A stretch of DNA of 64,000 bases. It comes from Bradyrhizobium sp. LMTR 3. Lineage in GTDB: Bacteria > Pseudomonadota > Alphaproteobacteria > Rhizobiales > Xanthobacteraceae. The stretch lies in assembly GCF_001693485.1 (NCBI RefSeq), contig NZ_MAXC01000004.1:1-64000 (forward strand), given 5' to 3'. The number at the start of each line of letters is the position of its first letter. Within the stretch, counting starts at the first letter, position 1. Both the position numbers and the translations under genes were made by a program. The notes below the pieces were generated by a model that had not been told where the DNA came from, made no database searches, and worked only from the letters and a program-made list of their open reading frames with translations. Shown piece by piece: positions 18,034 through 26,562 of the stretch.

Positions 18034-19533
18034 ATGTTCCCGAAGCCCAAATCCGTGCTGGTTCCGAATACCTATGACTTCGAATCCGGGCCAATGGTGA
18101 AGGCGACCGGCTTTCGCGAATATGACGCGCGCTGGCTGTTCGAGAAGGAAATCAATTTGATGGGTGTTCAGGCGCTGGGCATGGGGCTCGGCGCGCTGAT
18201 TGCGGAACTCGGCGTGAAACAGGAAATCGTCACCGGCCACGATTTCCGCGGCTATTCAGCCTCGATCAAATACGCGCTGATTTCCGGGCTGATGGCCGCG
18301 GGCTGCAAGGTGCACGACATCGGGCTCGCGGTGACGCCGATGGCCTATTTCGCGCAATTCGATCTCGACGTGCCCTGCGTCGCCATGGTCACCGCTTCGC
18401 ACAACGACAATGGTTGGACCGGCGTCAAGATGGGTGCCAACCGCCCGCTCACCTTCGGCCCCGACGAGATGACGCGGCTGAAGGAGATCGTGCTCAACGC
18501 TGATTTCAAGAACAGGGTCGGCGGCTCCTATCAATTCCACGAGAACTTTCCGGCGCGCTATATCGCCGATCTCACCAGCCGTCCCAAGCTGAAACGCAAG
18601 CTGAAAGTCGTGGCCGCCTGCGGCAACGGCACCGCGGGCGCGTTCGCGCCGCAGGTTTTGGAGGCGATCGGCTGCGAAGTGATCCCGCTCGACACCGAAC
18701 TCGACCACACGTTTCCGAAGTACAATCCGAATCCGGAAGACATGGAGATGCTGCACGCGATCCGCGATGCGGTGCTGCATCACAAGGCCGATGTGGGCCT
18801 GGGCTTCGACGGCGACGGCGACCGCTGCGGTGTCGTCGACAACACCGGCGAGGAAATCTTCGCCGACAAGGTCGGCGTGATGCTGGCGCGCGACATGTCG
18901 GCGATCCACAAGGAAGCGCAGTTCGTGGTCGATGTGAAGTCGACGGGATTGTTCGTCACGGATCCGGTGCTGCAAAAGCAGGGCGCGAAGACCGCCTACT
19001 GGAAAACCGGCCATTCCTACATGAAGCGCCGCACCAACGAGATGGGCGCGCTGGCGGGATTCGAGAAATCTGGCCACTTCTTCTTCAACAAGCCGTTCGG
19101 CCGCGGCTATGACGACGGCCTGGTCTCGGCAATTGCGATCTGCGAGATGCTCGACCGCGCGCCTGACAAGTCGATGGCGGACCTGAAGAACGCGTTGCCG
19201 AAAACCTGGTCGTCGCCGACCATGTCGCCGCATTGCGCCGACGAGGCCAAATACGGCGTCGCCGACGCCGTGGTGAAGCATTTCGAAGCGCTGCGGAAGA
19301 AGGGCGACAAGGTCGCCGGCCAGAAGATCCGCGATCTCGTCACGGTCAACGGCGTGCGCGTCACCGTCGAGGACGGAAGCTGGGGTCTGGTGCGGGCCTC
19401 ATCGAACAAGCCGGAACTGGTGGTCGTGGTCGAGAGTCCGGTGAGCGAGGCGCGCATGCGCGACATGTTCGAGGCGATGGATTCGGTGCTGCGCACGCAC
19501 CCGGAAGTGGGTGAGTATAACCAGAAGATTTGA
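18034..19533 (+). CDS. Phosphomannomutase/phosphoglucomutase
   Basis: 499 residues. Interconverts hexose 1- and 6-phosphates through a phosphoserine. The active-site loop TASHNDNGWTGVKMG has the serine near residue 121, the metal loop DGDGDRCG begins at D259, the sugar-specificity loop is GFEKSGHFFFN and the phosphate-binding C-terminal part is LVRASSNKPELVVVVES. It supplies GDP-mannose or UDP-glucose routes, matching ugd 4 kb upstream, though the two genes are not in one operon. The long 499-residue form is typical of this bacterial group. Confidence 0.9.
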   Translation: MFPKPKSVLVPNTYDFESGPMVKATGFREYDARWLFEKEINLMGVQALGMGLGALIAELGVKQEIVTGHDFRGYSASIKYALISGLMAAGCKVHDIGLAVTPMAYFAQFDLDVPCVAMVTASHNDNGWTGVKMGANRPLTFGPDEMTRLKEIVLNADFKNRVGGSYQFHENFPARYIADLTSRPKLKRKLKVVAACGNGTAGAFAPQVLEAIGCEVIPLDTELDHTFPKYNPNPEDMEMLHAIRDAVLHHKADVGLGFDGDGDRCGVVDNTGEEIFADKVGVMLARDMSAIHKEAQFVVDVKSTGLFVTDPVLQKQGAKTAYWKTGHSYMKRRTNEMGALAGFEKSGHFFFNKPFGRGYDDGLVSAIAICEMLDRAPDKSMADLKNALPKTWSSPTMSPHCADEAKYGVADAVVKHFEALRKKGDKVAGQKIRDLVTVNGVRVTVEDGSWGLVRASSNKPELVVVVESPVSEARMRDMFEAMDSVLRTHPEVGEYNQKI

Positions 19534-19560
19534 AGAGGGGCCATCGCCCCACTCACGATT

Positions 19561-19658
19561 GTCGTCCCCCGCGAAGGCGGGGGACCCAGTACGCCGCGGC
19601 TTCTCGTTCAATCACTAACGTCTCTGGGATACTGGGTCACCCGCCTTCGCGGGTGACG
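19561..19658. repeat. Palindromic repeat, family A
   Basis: The left stem is CCCCCGC/GCGGGGG, the right stem CCCGC/GCGGG, with CCCAGTACGCCGCGGC and GTCTCTGGGATACTGGG inside. It lies between convergent genes, 27 bp from the phosphomannomutase stop and 30 bp from the Lrp-type stop. Its right arm carries the same CTCTGGGATACTGGG as the GIY-YIG cassette ends. Confidence 0.9.
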
Positions 19659-19688
19659 AGAGCGGGAAATATTTCGCGCGAATCTCTC

Positions 19689-20189
19689 TTACGCCGTCGG
19701 CACCGGCAGTGCGGTCACCGACTTGATCTTCTCCATCGCAAACCGCGAGGTGACATTCTTCAGGGGCACCGCGCTGATCAGCTTTTTATAGAACACGTCA
19801 TAGCTCGCCATGTCAGCGACCACGACGCGCAGCATGTAATCGACGTCGCCGGCCATCCGGTAGAATTCCATTACCTCGGGCATGGCGCTGACGGCGTCGG
19901 CGAATTTTCGCAGCCAGGCCTCGGAATGGTCGGCGCTCTCGACCGAGACGAACACGGAAATGCCGAGCCCGATCTTGTTCTGGTCGACCAGCGCCACCCG
20001 GCGCAGGATCACGCCATCGGCCTCCAGCCGCTGGATCCGCTTCCAGCACGGCGTCGACGACAACCCGACCCGGTCCCCAATCTCGGCAACCGATAGCGAG
20101 GCGTCCTCCTGCAGCACGGTCAGGATCTTGCGGTCGATGGCATCCAGCCGGCGGCTGGCTTCAGGGAGCTGAACGGCTAGGTCGGTCAT
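19689..20189 (-). CDS. Lrp/AsnC family transcriptional regulator
   Basis: 166 residues. N-terminal winged helix-turn-helix (about 15-75: DRKILTVLQEDASLSVAEIG, RVGLSSTPCWKRIQRLEADG) and a C-terminal RAM ligand-binding domain (about 85-155: SADHSEAWLRKFADAV, MAGDVDYMLRVVVADM). It senses amino acids in relatives and acts as a dimer or octamer. The regulated gene is not evident. It is the last gene on the strand below pfkB; a short palindrome upstream may be its own operator. Confidence 0.92.
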   Translation of the reverse strand: MTDLAVQLPEASRRLDAIDRKILTVLQEDASLSVAEIGDRVGLSSTPCWKRIQRLEADGVILRRVALVDQNKIGLGISVFVSVESADHSEAWLRKFADAVSAMPEVMEFYRMAGDVDYMLRVVVADMASYDVFYKKLISAVPLKNVTSRFAMEKIKSVTALPVPTA

Positions 20190-20229
20190 GAGAAGAATGT
20201 TCCATATGAAAGGTCTGATCCCCTCATAT

Positions 20230-20246
20230 ATAGAAAATTCTTCTAT
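20230..20246 (-). promoter_or_regulatory. Palindromic AT-rich site upstream of the Lrp gene
   Basis: ATAGAA-AATTC-TTCTAT is a 6-bp inverted repeat with a 5-bp spacer in an AT-rich patch that stands out from the GC-rich surroundings, 40 bp upstream of the regulator start. Lrp/AsnC proteins often bind AT-rich imperfect palindromes and repress their own gene, so it is a candidate operator. There is also a second TTCTTCT copy just before the start codon. Confidence 0.4.
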
Positions 20247-20255
20247 AGCAAGCCG

Positions 20256-21233
20256 TTAGTGGTCGGTCGAAGCCTGGCCCGCAGCTTGGCCGTGGGTCAA
20301 AAACTCTTCAACTTCAGCACGTTGCGGGGCTGCGAAGGCTCCCCCGAAGCGGGTGCATTTCAGCGCCGCCGCGGCGGAGGCGAATCGGAGCGCCCGCCGC
20401 AATTCCTGCTTTTCGGTGATCGCGAGCGCAAACGCGCCGTGGAACACGTCGCCGGCGCCCAAGGTGTCTACCGTATGCACCGGGAAAGCCGGGGTTTCCT
20501 GGATGCCGCCGTTCTCGTCGAGCCAGATCGTGCCCCTCGGGCCCCGGGTTCCCGCCAGAAACGAGGGGGTCAGTTTTGCAATTTTCTTCAGCGCCTGGGC
20601 ATCGTCGCTAACGTCCGCGGTTTCCTGCAGCGGCTCGCTTGAGAACACCAGGTGGGTGGAGGCGTTCAACAGGCCCTCGCGCAACGACATCGCGCGATCG
20701 ACGTCGACGATCACGGGAATGCCGCGCCGGACCGCCTCGGCGCAGAGCTCGGTGCAGAATTCCGCGCAGCGGCTCTCGGTGAGAATGGCGGCGCAATCGT
20801 CCAGCAGCGTGTCGAAGTCGGGCAACTTCACATGCCACAGTTTCGGATCGCGGAAGGTCACGATGGTGCGCTCGCCGGAAGGATCGATCATCACCGCCGA
20901 GATCGGCGTCACCAGCCCCGGCATATGGATGAGATGTTTTGTCTCGATGCCCTCATGCGCCATCTGCTCGAAGATGAAGCGGCTCGATGTTTCCTTGGCA
21001 TCACCCATCGGCCCGCAAATCGAGGCGCGGCCACCGAGCCGAACGATGCCGATCGCGCCATTGAGCGCGTTGCCGCCGCAGATTTCGTCGAATGCGGTGG
21101 CGTTCTCCTTGGAACCGCGCCCGGGAACGCCCGGCGTATGAAAGGTGAGATCGCGCACCGGCATGCCGATGCAGAGGATGCGCGGAGGTATTTTCGGCGC
21201 CTTGTTCTGAAAGTTCATGCGTGAATCCGTCAT
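20256..21233 (-). CDS. PfkB family carbohydrate kinase
   Basis: 325 residues. Ribokinase-fold kinase that phosphorylates a sugar or nucleoside. The N-terminal signature GGNALNGAIGIVRLGG (about 53-68) binds the substrate and the anion-hole/catalytic motif DTLGAGDVFHGAFALAI (about 261-277) contains the catalytic aspartate. The exact sugar cannot be read from sequence. It lies 66 bp downstream of nudC on the same strand, so nudix, HIT and kinase genes may share a transcript. Confidence 0.85.
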   Translation of the reverse strand: MTDSRMNFQNKAPKIPPRILCIGMPVRDLTFHTPGVPGRGSKENATAFDEICGGNALNGAIGIVRLGGRASICGPMGDAKETSSRFIFEQMAHEGIETKHLIHMPGLVTPISAVMIDPSGERTIVTFRDPKLWHVKLPDFDTLLDDCAAILTESRCAEFCTELCAEAVRRGIPVIVDVDRAMSLREGLLNASTHLVFSSEPLQETADVSDDAQALKKIAKLTPSFLAGTRGPRGTIWLDENGGIQETPAFPVHTVDTLGAGDVFHGAFALAITEKQELRRALRFASAAAALKCTRFGGAFAAPQRAEVEEFLTHGQAAGQASTDH

Positions 21234-21299
21234 GTCCGCTCAAGTCCCCAGTCAATCGAGCAAGCAGCCGCCGGTTCCCCGCTACGCGCAGTTATCCTC

Positions 21300-22232
21300 T
21301 CAGCCATGCAACCATTGGCCGATCAAATGATGCGCGATCGCGAAGGGATGCGCGGCGAACAGGCCGTCGGGGTGCTGGCGCTTGTGCATGAGAGCGACTT
21401 CGGCGCGATCGAACCAGCGCGCGTCCTCGAGTTCTGCGCGGTCCACTACGATCTCCTCGTTGAGCGCGCGCGCGGAACATCCGATCATCAGCGATGACGG
21501 ATAGGGCCACGGCTGCGTCATGTAATAGCTCACGTCGGTGCAACGGATGCCGGATTCTTCGAAAATTTCCCGGCAAACCGCGTCCTCGATCGTCTCGGCC
21601 GCTTCGACGAAGCCGGCGAGGCACGACCACATTCCAGGCATAAACTGCTTCTGCCGGCCGAGCAGGCATCGGTCACCGTGCGTAACCAGCATGATCACGA
21701 CCGGATCCGTGCGCGGAAAGTGCTCGGCCTTGCAGCTCGGGCACTCGCGCTTCCAGCCGCCTTCCTTCATCGCGGTGCGGGTACCGCAATTGGCGCAATA
21801 GCCGTGGCGCTGATGCCAGGTCACCATCGATTTGGCCATGGCGATCGCGGAGAGTTGTTCCGGCGGCACGGTGCCCTGCATGGCCATGCCGCGCAGCTCG
21901 GTCACGGCGACGTCGTCGCGCGTCATCAGCTTTTCCACGGCGGCCGCCGAAATCCCCATGCCGAACATCGGCGCGCCGTCGCGCAAGCCCAGAAAGATGG
22001 TGCCGGGATTGGCGCCGAGCTTCACCGCCTCTTCGACGCCGAGCAGCACGCGCGGCCCGTCCGCGTCCTGCTTCACCAGGAGCGAGTCGCGGTAGATCAC
22101 ATAGGCGCTGGCGTTGCGCTGGTTCTCCAGCGCGAACAGTTTTTCGTCGTTGGTGCGCAGATGCGCGGCGCGATCGAGAATATGGGTAACGAAAGCGGGC
22201 TTCCCCAGCGGATACTTGTCGAATGCGGACAT
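21300..22232 (-). CDS. nudC: NAD(+) diphosphatase / NAD-decapping Nudix hydrolase
   Basis: 310 residues. Splits NAD(H) to NMN and AMP and, in the studied E. coli enzyme, removes NAD caps from RNA. A zinc ribbon CANCG...CPSCK (about 145-165) precedes the Nudix box GFVEAAETIEDAVCREIFEE with SGI following (about 207-229), and the NudC-specific TQPWPYPSSLM motif lies about 17 residues further on. All are intact. The gene overlaps functionally with the HIT gene that ends four bases before its start region, so the two are probably co-transcribed. Confidence 0.92.
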   Translation of the reverse strand: MSAFDKYPLGKPAFVTHILDRAAHLRTNDEKLFALENQRNASAYVIYRDSLLVKQDADGPRVLLGVEEAVKLGANPGTIFLGLRDGAPMFGMGISAAAVEKLMTRDDVAVTELRGMAMQGTVPPEQLSAIAMAKSMVTWHQRHGYCANCGTRTAMKEGGWKRECPSCKAEHFPRTDPVVIMLVTHGDRCLLGRQKQFMPGMWSCLAGFVEAAETIEDAVCREIFEESGIRCTDVSYYMTQPWPYPSSLMIGCSARALNEEIVVDRAELEDARWFDRAEVALMHKRQHPDGLFAAHPFAIAHHLIGQWLHG

Positions 22233-22236
22233 CTAT

Positions 22237-22662
22237 TCAACCCAACCAGATCTTGCGGCGAAGCGCGTTGATGAAATTCTGGACTTCCTCAGCGTCGTGC
22301 GCCAACGGCGGCATCACGCCCCAGACCGGGCGCGGCCAGGCCGCATCGCTGCTGCGTCGCGCGATGACATGGACATGCAACTGCGGCACCAGATTGCCCA
22401 GCGCCGCAACATTGAGCTTGTCGCATTTGGTGATCTCTTTCAGGGCGCGCGAGACGCGCGAGATTTCGGTCATCAACTGCGCCTGCTCGACATCGTCGAG
22501 GTCAATGATTTCCACCGCACCTGCCCTGCGTGGCACCAGGAGCAACCACGGGTAATGCGCGTCCTTGATGACCAGCACCTTGCACAGCGGCAGGTCGCCG
22601 ATATCGATGGTGTCCTTTTTGAGCTGGGAATGCAGCGACCAGGCGGAGGCGTCAGAGGACAT
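22237..22662 (-). CDS. HIT family protein
   Basis: 141 residues. Histidine-triad fold; such proteins hydrolyse or transfer nucleoside phosphates. The motif is LHVHVIARR, with two of the three usual histidines and isoleucine in place of the last, a form common in alphaproteobacterial members; the middle catalytic histidine is present. The second conserved part is AWPRPVWGVMPP. The ATG at 22662 is chosen; an ATG eight codons upstream (22686) is possible. It leads directly into nudC with a 4-bp gap. Confidence 0.83.
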   Translation of the reverse strand: MSSDASAWSLHSQLKKDTIDIGDLPLCKVLVIKDAHYPWLLLVPRRAGAVEIIDLDDVEQAQLMTEISRVSRALKEITKCDKLNVAALGNLVPQLHVHVIARRSSDAAWPRPVWGVMPPLAHDAEEVQNFINALRRKIWLG

Positions 22663-22737
22663 CAAGAGTTCCCATGCCCGATCCATGCCGGGCCGATAAA
22701 GTGCCTTCTGTGGGCACTCCCGATTTCATACCAAGGT

Positions 22738-22871
22738 GTCATCATCCGCGAAAGCGGTTGACTTGTCCGCCGTAGCTCAACGAGCGAAGGCGGATCCAGT
22801 ACGTCGCGGCCCCTTCCGTTTTTACTGTTAGGCCGCGGCGTACTGGATACCCCGCTTTCGCAGTGTATGAC
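22738..22871. repeat. Composite palindromic repeat, family A
   Basis: Outer arms GTCATCATCCGCGAAAGCGG and the mirrored TACCCCGCTTTCGC...GTATGAC enclose the family core ATCCAGTACG...CGTACTGGAT. A foreign palindromic segment (CCGCCGTAGCTC...GAAGGCGG, about 22770-22797) is inserted in the left arm. It lies between the HIT gene start and the SRP RNA gene. Confidence 0.8.
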
Positions 22872-22940
22872 AGGGAAACGCGGAGTATTACAGGGAAAGC
22901 CCCGCTTGCTTTCCGGACCTTTTGGCCCCAAATAAGGACC

Positions 22941-23041
22941 GGGAGATTGGCGGTGGACGAGCCACTCGCCAACCGGGTCAGGTCCGGAAGGAAGCAGCCC
23001 TAACGAGGTCCGGATCGGGTCGCTCGTCAGTCTCCTACCTG
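22941..23041 (+). ncRNA. ffs: Signal recognition particle RNA (4.5S type)
   Basis: The universally conserved domain IV core reads GGTCAGGTCCGGAAGGAAGC with AGCCCTAACGAGG following (about 22977-23007), flanked by complementary stems: GGGAGA near the 5' end pairs with TCTCCT near the 3' end, and GACGAG with CTCGTC. A T-run after 23041 is a plausible terminator. It binds Ffh to target membrane proteins. Position directly upstream of dnaX is usual in alphaproteobacteria. Exact ends are estimated from the pairing. Confidence 0.93.
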
Positions 23042-23146
23042 TTTTTCGAGCGAATCGCGCGCGAACGCGGCCAGTCTGCGCCCTGCGCTCGGTTTCGTTC
23101 CTATCCGCAAGCCGGCCCCGAGAGACAATCAATTGCGGATCGATCG

Positions 23147-24991
23147 ATGAGTGATGCTGGCGCTCCCCCCGATATGACAGCAGGCGCCGGCCAGGGTGGC
23201 TTGGAGCTCGGCGGCCAGCCCGCCACCGCCAAGCCCTACCGGGTGCTGGCGCGAAAATACCGCCCCTCGAGTTTCGACGACCTGATCGGCCAGGAGGCCA
23301 TGGTCCGCACCGTCTCGAACGCGTTCGAAACGGGAAGGATTCCGCAGGCCTGGATCCTGACCGGCGTCCGCGGTGTCGGCAAAACCACCACGGCGCGGAT
23401 TCTCGCCCGCGCGCTGAACTATGAAAAGCCTGACGGTTCGGTGAAGGGGCCGACCATCCACATGCCGGATCTCGGCGTGCACTGCCAGGCGATCATGGAA
23501 AGCCGGCACATGGACGTGCTGGAGATGGACGCCGCGTCCCATACCGGCGTTGACGACGTCCGCCAGATCAATGACAGCGTGCGCTACGCGCCTGCCAGTG
23601 CCCGCTACAAAGTCTACATCATCGACGAAGTCCACATGCTGTCGACGGCGGCCTTCAACGCCTTTCTGAAGACGCTGGAAGAGCCGCCGGAGCACGCCAA
23701 GTTCGTCTTCGCCACCACCGAGATACGTAAAGTCCCGGTGACGGTGCTGTCGCGCTGCCAGCGTTTTGACCTGCGCCGGGTCGAGGCCGACGTGCTGATG
23801 GGGCATCTCTCCAACATCGCGAAAAAGGAAGGTGTCGAGGTCGAGCCGGAAGCGCTCGGCATCATCGCGCGCGCCGCCGAAGGCTCGGTGCGCGATTCGC
23901 TGTCGCTGTTCGATCAGGCGATTGCCCACGCGGCGGGGCTGGTGCGCGCCGACGCGGTGCGGCAGATGCTGGGGCTTGCCGACCGCACCCGGGTGATCGA
24001 CCTGTTCGAGCATCTGGCGCGCGGCGATATCGCCAGCGCCTTTGGCGAATTCCGTTCGCAATATGACGTCGGCGCCGATCCGGTCGTGGTGCTGTCCGAC
24101 CTCGCCGAATTCGTCAATTTCGTCACCCGCGTGAAGGCCGTCCCCGCCACCGCCGACAACGTCGCGTTCGGCGAGACCGAGCGCGTCCGCGCCCGTGAAT
24201 TTGCTGCAAAGCTGTCGATGCGGGTGCTGTCGCGGATGTGGCAGATGCTGCTCAAGGGCATCACGGAGGTACAGACCGCGACTCGGCCGGCGGCGGCAGC
24301 CGAAATGGTGCTGGTGCGCATCGCCTATGTCGCCGACTTGCCGACGCCGGATGAGGCGATCCGGATGCTCGACCAAAACGGCGGGGGCGCGCAGATCGCG
24401 TCAGGTGGTACTGCGCCGTCACGGGCTGCGCCCACCGCGCCGGTATCTTCAATGTCTGCCGCGTCGCCGATGCGCACGCCTGCCTCGCCCCGCTCCGGCG
24501 CGGAAGCGTCCGCGCGCCCGCAAATGGCAGCGCCGTCGGCACAAACGGACTCCGCGCCGGTGCTGCGGATCACCACTTTTCCGCAGCTCGTCGCGCTCGC
24601 CGGCGAAAAGCGCGATCTCCTGACCAAGGCGGCGCTGGAAGCCGATATGCGCCTGGTCCGCTTCGAGGACGGGCGGCTTGAGGTGGCGCTGGAGCGGAAT
24701 GCGGCGCGGGGGCTGGTCAACGACCTCTCCCGCAAGCTGGAACTGTGGACCGGGCGGCGCTGGACGGTGATCGTCTCCAACGAGGCCGGCCAGCCGACAT
24801 TGCGTTCGCAGAACGAGCAAGCGAGAAACGAGCACGCCCGCGCAGCCGAGGCCGATCCGCGCGTGCAGGAGGTGCTGGCGCGGTTTCCCGGCACCAAGGT
24901 CGTCGAGGTGCGAAGGCTTGCCGCCGAGCCGCCGGAATCCAATATTATCACTGACGACTTGAACGAGACTTCCGACGGCGATGACGACTGA
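23147..24991 (+). CDS. dnaX: DNA polymerase III subunit gamma/tau
   Basis: 614 residues. Clamp-loader ATPase of the replisome. AAA+ domain: ARKYRPSSFDDLIGQ, Walker A GVRGVGKTTTARIL (about 69-82), Walker B IIDEVHMLSTAAFNAFLKTLEEPP, sensor CQRFDLRR. The zinc-module region has only one visible cysteine (GVHCQAIMESRH) instead of four, so the zinc ribbon seen in E. coli seems absent. Domain III (about 250-400), a Pro/Ala/Ser linker and a C-terminal tau-like domain (about 460-614) follow. The ATG at 23147 is chosen; the open frame extends upstream through the SRP RNA. dnaX, ybaB and recR form one unit. Confidence 0.95.
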   Translation: MSDAGAPPDMTAGAGQGGLELGGQPATAKPYRVLARKYRPSSFDDLIGQEAMVRTVSNAFETGRIPQAWILTGVRGVGKTTTARILARALNYEKPDGSVKGPTIHMPDLGVHCQAIMESRHMDVLEMDAASHTGVDDVRQINDSVRYAPASARYKVYIIDEVHMLSTAAFNAFLKTLEEPPEHAKFVFATTEIRKVPVTVLSRCQRFDLRRVEADVLMGHLSNIAKKEGVEVEPEALGIIARAAEGSVRDSLSLFDQAIAHAAGLVRADAVRQMLGLADRTRVIDLFEHLARGDIASAFGEFRSQYDVGADPVVVLSDLAEFVNFVTRVKAVPATADNVAFGETERVRAREFAAKLSMRVLSRMWQMLLKGITEVQTATRPAAAAEMVLVRIAYVADLPTPDEAIRMLDQNGGGAQIASGGTAPSRAAPTAPVSSMSAASPMRTPASPRSGAEASARPQMAAPSAQTDSAPVLRITTFPQLVALAGEKRDLLTKAALEADMRLVRFEDGRLEVALERNAARGLVNDLSRKLELWTGRRWTVIVSNEAGQPTLRSQNEQARNEHARAAEADPRVQEVLARFPGTKVVEVRRLAAEPPESNIITDDLNETSDGDDD

Positions 24992-25015
24992 TCGGACTCT
25001 CGAGAGGACGGATGA

Positions 25016-25336
25016 ATGGCTGATTTTCTCGGCATGATGAAGCAGGCGGCGGAGCTGCAATCCAAGATGCAGGCGATGCAGGAAGAGCTCGGCAATCTCG
25101 AGGTCGAGGGCATTTCCGGCGGCGGGCTGGTTGCCGTTCGCATGACCGCGAAGATGGAAGTGAAGGGCGTGAAGATCGATCCGTCGCTAATGAAGGCCGA
25201 AGAGCGCGAAGTGCTCGAGGATCTCTTGGTCACCGCGCATAACGACGCGCGGCGCAAGGCGGAAACCGCGGCGATGGAAAAGATGCAGGCGCTGACCGGC
25301 GGGCTCGGCCTGCCGCCCGGACTTGGTCTCACCTGA
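25016..25336 (+). CDS. YbaB/EbfC family nucleoid-associated protein
   Basis: 106 residues. Small dimeric DNA-binding protein of the nucleoid. The opening [26 protein letters not shown] is the family's coiled helix, followed by the beta sheet and the helix [17 protein letters not shown]. It sits 24 bp after dnaX and 1 bp before recR, the usual dnaX-ybaB-recR arrangement. Confidence 0.92.
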   Translation: MADFLGMMKQAAELQSKMQAMQEELGNLEVEGISGGGLVAVRMTAKMEVKGVKIDPSLMKAEEREVLEDLLVTAHNDARRKAETAAMEKMQALTGGLGLPPGLGLT

Positions 25337-25337
25337 A

Positions 25338-25943
25338 ATGGCCGCAAGTGTTGCCGGGCCTGAAATCGAACGCCTGATCCAGCTCCTGGCGCGCCTGCCG
25401 GGGCTCGGGCCGCGCTCGGCGCGGCGCGCGGCGCTGCACCTGATCAAGAAGCGCGAGGCGCTGATGACGCCGCTGGCCGGCGCGCTCCAGGTGGCAATCG
25501 ACAGGATTCAGGTCTGCAAGACCTGCGGCAACATCGATACCCAAAATCCCTGCACCGTATGCATCGACCCCAGGCGCGATCCCTCGACCATCGTCGTGGT
25601 CGCCGACGTCGCCGACCTCTGGGCGCTGGAGCGGGCGAATGCGACCAACGGCCGCTATCACGTGCTCGGCGCCACATTGTCGCCACTCGACGGCATCGGT
25701 CCGCAGGACCTGACCATCGACGCGCTGGTAGCCCGCGCACACGAGTCGCAAGTCAGCGAAATCGTGCTCGCACTGAACGCCACGGTCGACGGCCAGACCA
25801 CCGCTCATTACATCACCGATCTGCTGCAGGACGCCAACGTCAAGATCACCCGGCTTGCCCATGGCGTGCCGGTCGGCGGCGAGCTTGATTATCTCGACGA
25901 AGGTACGCTATCGGCTGCCATGCGGCAGCGCACGCTGTTCTAG
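25338..25943 (+). CDS. recR: Recombination protein RecR
   Basis: 201 residues. Works with RecF and RecO to load RecA at gaps. Helix-hairpin-helix [20 protein letters not shown] (about 17-36), zinc finger [16 protein letters not shown] (about 58-73), Toprim domain starting [14 protein letters not shown] with the DGQTTAHYI loop, and a C-terminal Walker-like [20 protein letters not shown]. The ATG at 25338 overlaps closely with the ybaB stop; the longer frame from 25323 would overlap ybaB. Confidence 0.95.
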   Translation: MAASVAGPEIERLIQLLARLPGLGPRSARRAALHLIKKREALMTPLAGALQVAIDRIQVCKTCGNIDTQNPCTVCIDPRRDPSTIVVVADVADLWALERANATNGRYHVLGATLSPLDGIGPQDLTIDALVARAHESQVSEIVLALNATVDGQTTAHYITDLLQDANVKITRLAHGVPVGGELDYLDEGTLSAAMRQRTLF

Positions 25944-25967
25944 CCATCACCAACGGAACTGATCGAC

Positions 25968-26387
25968 ATGACGAAATCACGATTCGGCAAGCGCTATTGT
26001 TTTGCGGTCCTCATGGCGGCGGCCTTGATCGCGCCTTCCGCGTGGGCGCAGCAGACCGAGCCGGCGCCGAAGCCCGGCAAGCCGATCAAGACCGGCGACG
26101 TGCTGTCTGGCGAACTCAACGCCATGAAGGGTGGCAAGAAGCGCGCCGCCACCTACCAGATCACCAGCGAACCGCGCCGGCTGCCGCCGCCGAACGGGCT
26201 CTGCAATCTCGAAACCGGGCCCGAGACGTTCCAGCTCGTCACCAGCAGCGAGGCCCAGACCGCGCAACTGAAGAATTTCATCGGCAAGGAAATTTCCGTG
26301 AAGGTCGACGAAGTCGCCTGCGCGCGGGATGCCGGGCAGATCAGCGAAGCCGTGATCACCAAGTGGAGCGTGGTGACCAAACATTGA
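25968..26387 (+). CDS. Hypothetical secreted protein
   Basis: 139 residues. Signal peptide about 1-27 ending PSAWAQ, then about 110 mature residues with two cysteines (GLCNLE and VACARD) that may form a disulphide. The body FQLVTSSEAQTAQLKNFIGKEISVKVDEVAC resembles a small beta-barrel domain. Family not recognised. It follows recR by 24 bp and may be transcribed with it. Confidence 0.7.
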   Translation: MTKSRFGKRYCFAVLMAAALIAPSAWAQQTEPAPKPGKPIKTGDVLSGELNAMKGGKKRAATYQITSEPRRLPPPNGLCNLETGPETFQLVTSSEAQTAQLKNFIGKEISVKVDEVACARDAGQISEAVITKWSVVTKH

Positions 26388-26414
26388 GTTGCGGCCGTTG
26401 TCACAAGCATCGCT

Positions 26415-26533
26415 GTCATCGCCCGGCCTTGTGCGCAATTGCGCACTGGGACCGGGCGACCTAGTACGCCGCGGCCTATCGGCTCTATCGACTGCTCTGG
26501 AATACTGGATCACCCGCTTTCGCGGGTGATGAC
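26415..26533. repeat. Palindromic repeat, family A, subtype with inner palindrome
   Basis: The left arm carries GTGCGCAATTGCGCAC (26431-26446) in the loop of the GCCCGG/CCGGGC hairpin, as at 8336. The right arm has the CCCGC/GCGGG stem with GCTCTGGAATACTGG. It lies between convergent genes, 27 and 29 bp from their stop codons. Confidence 0.88.
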
Positions 26534-26562
26534 GATTTGTGTTTGCGGATGCCGGGAAGCAA

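Noticed and set aside
23147..24991. Programmed frameshift in dnaX to make a gamma form
   Set aside because: No slippery A-rich heptamer followed by a stem was recognised at the expected position, so only the full-length product is called.
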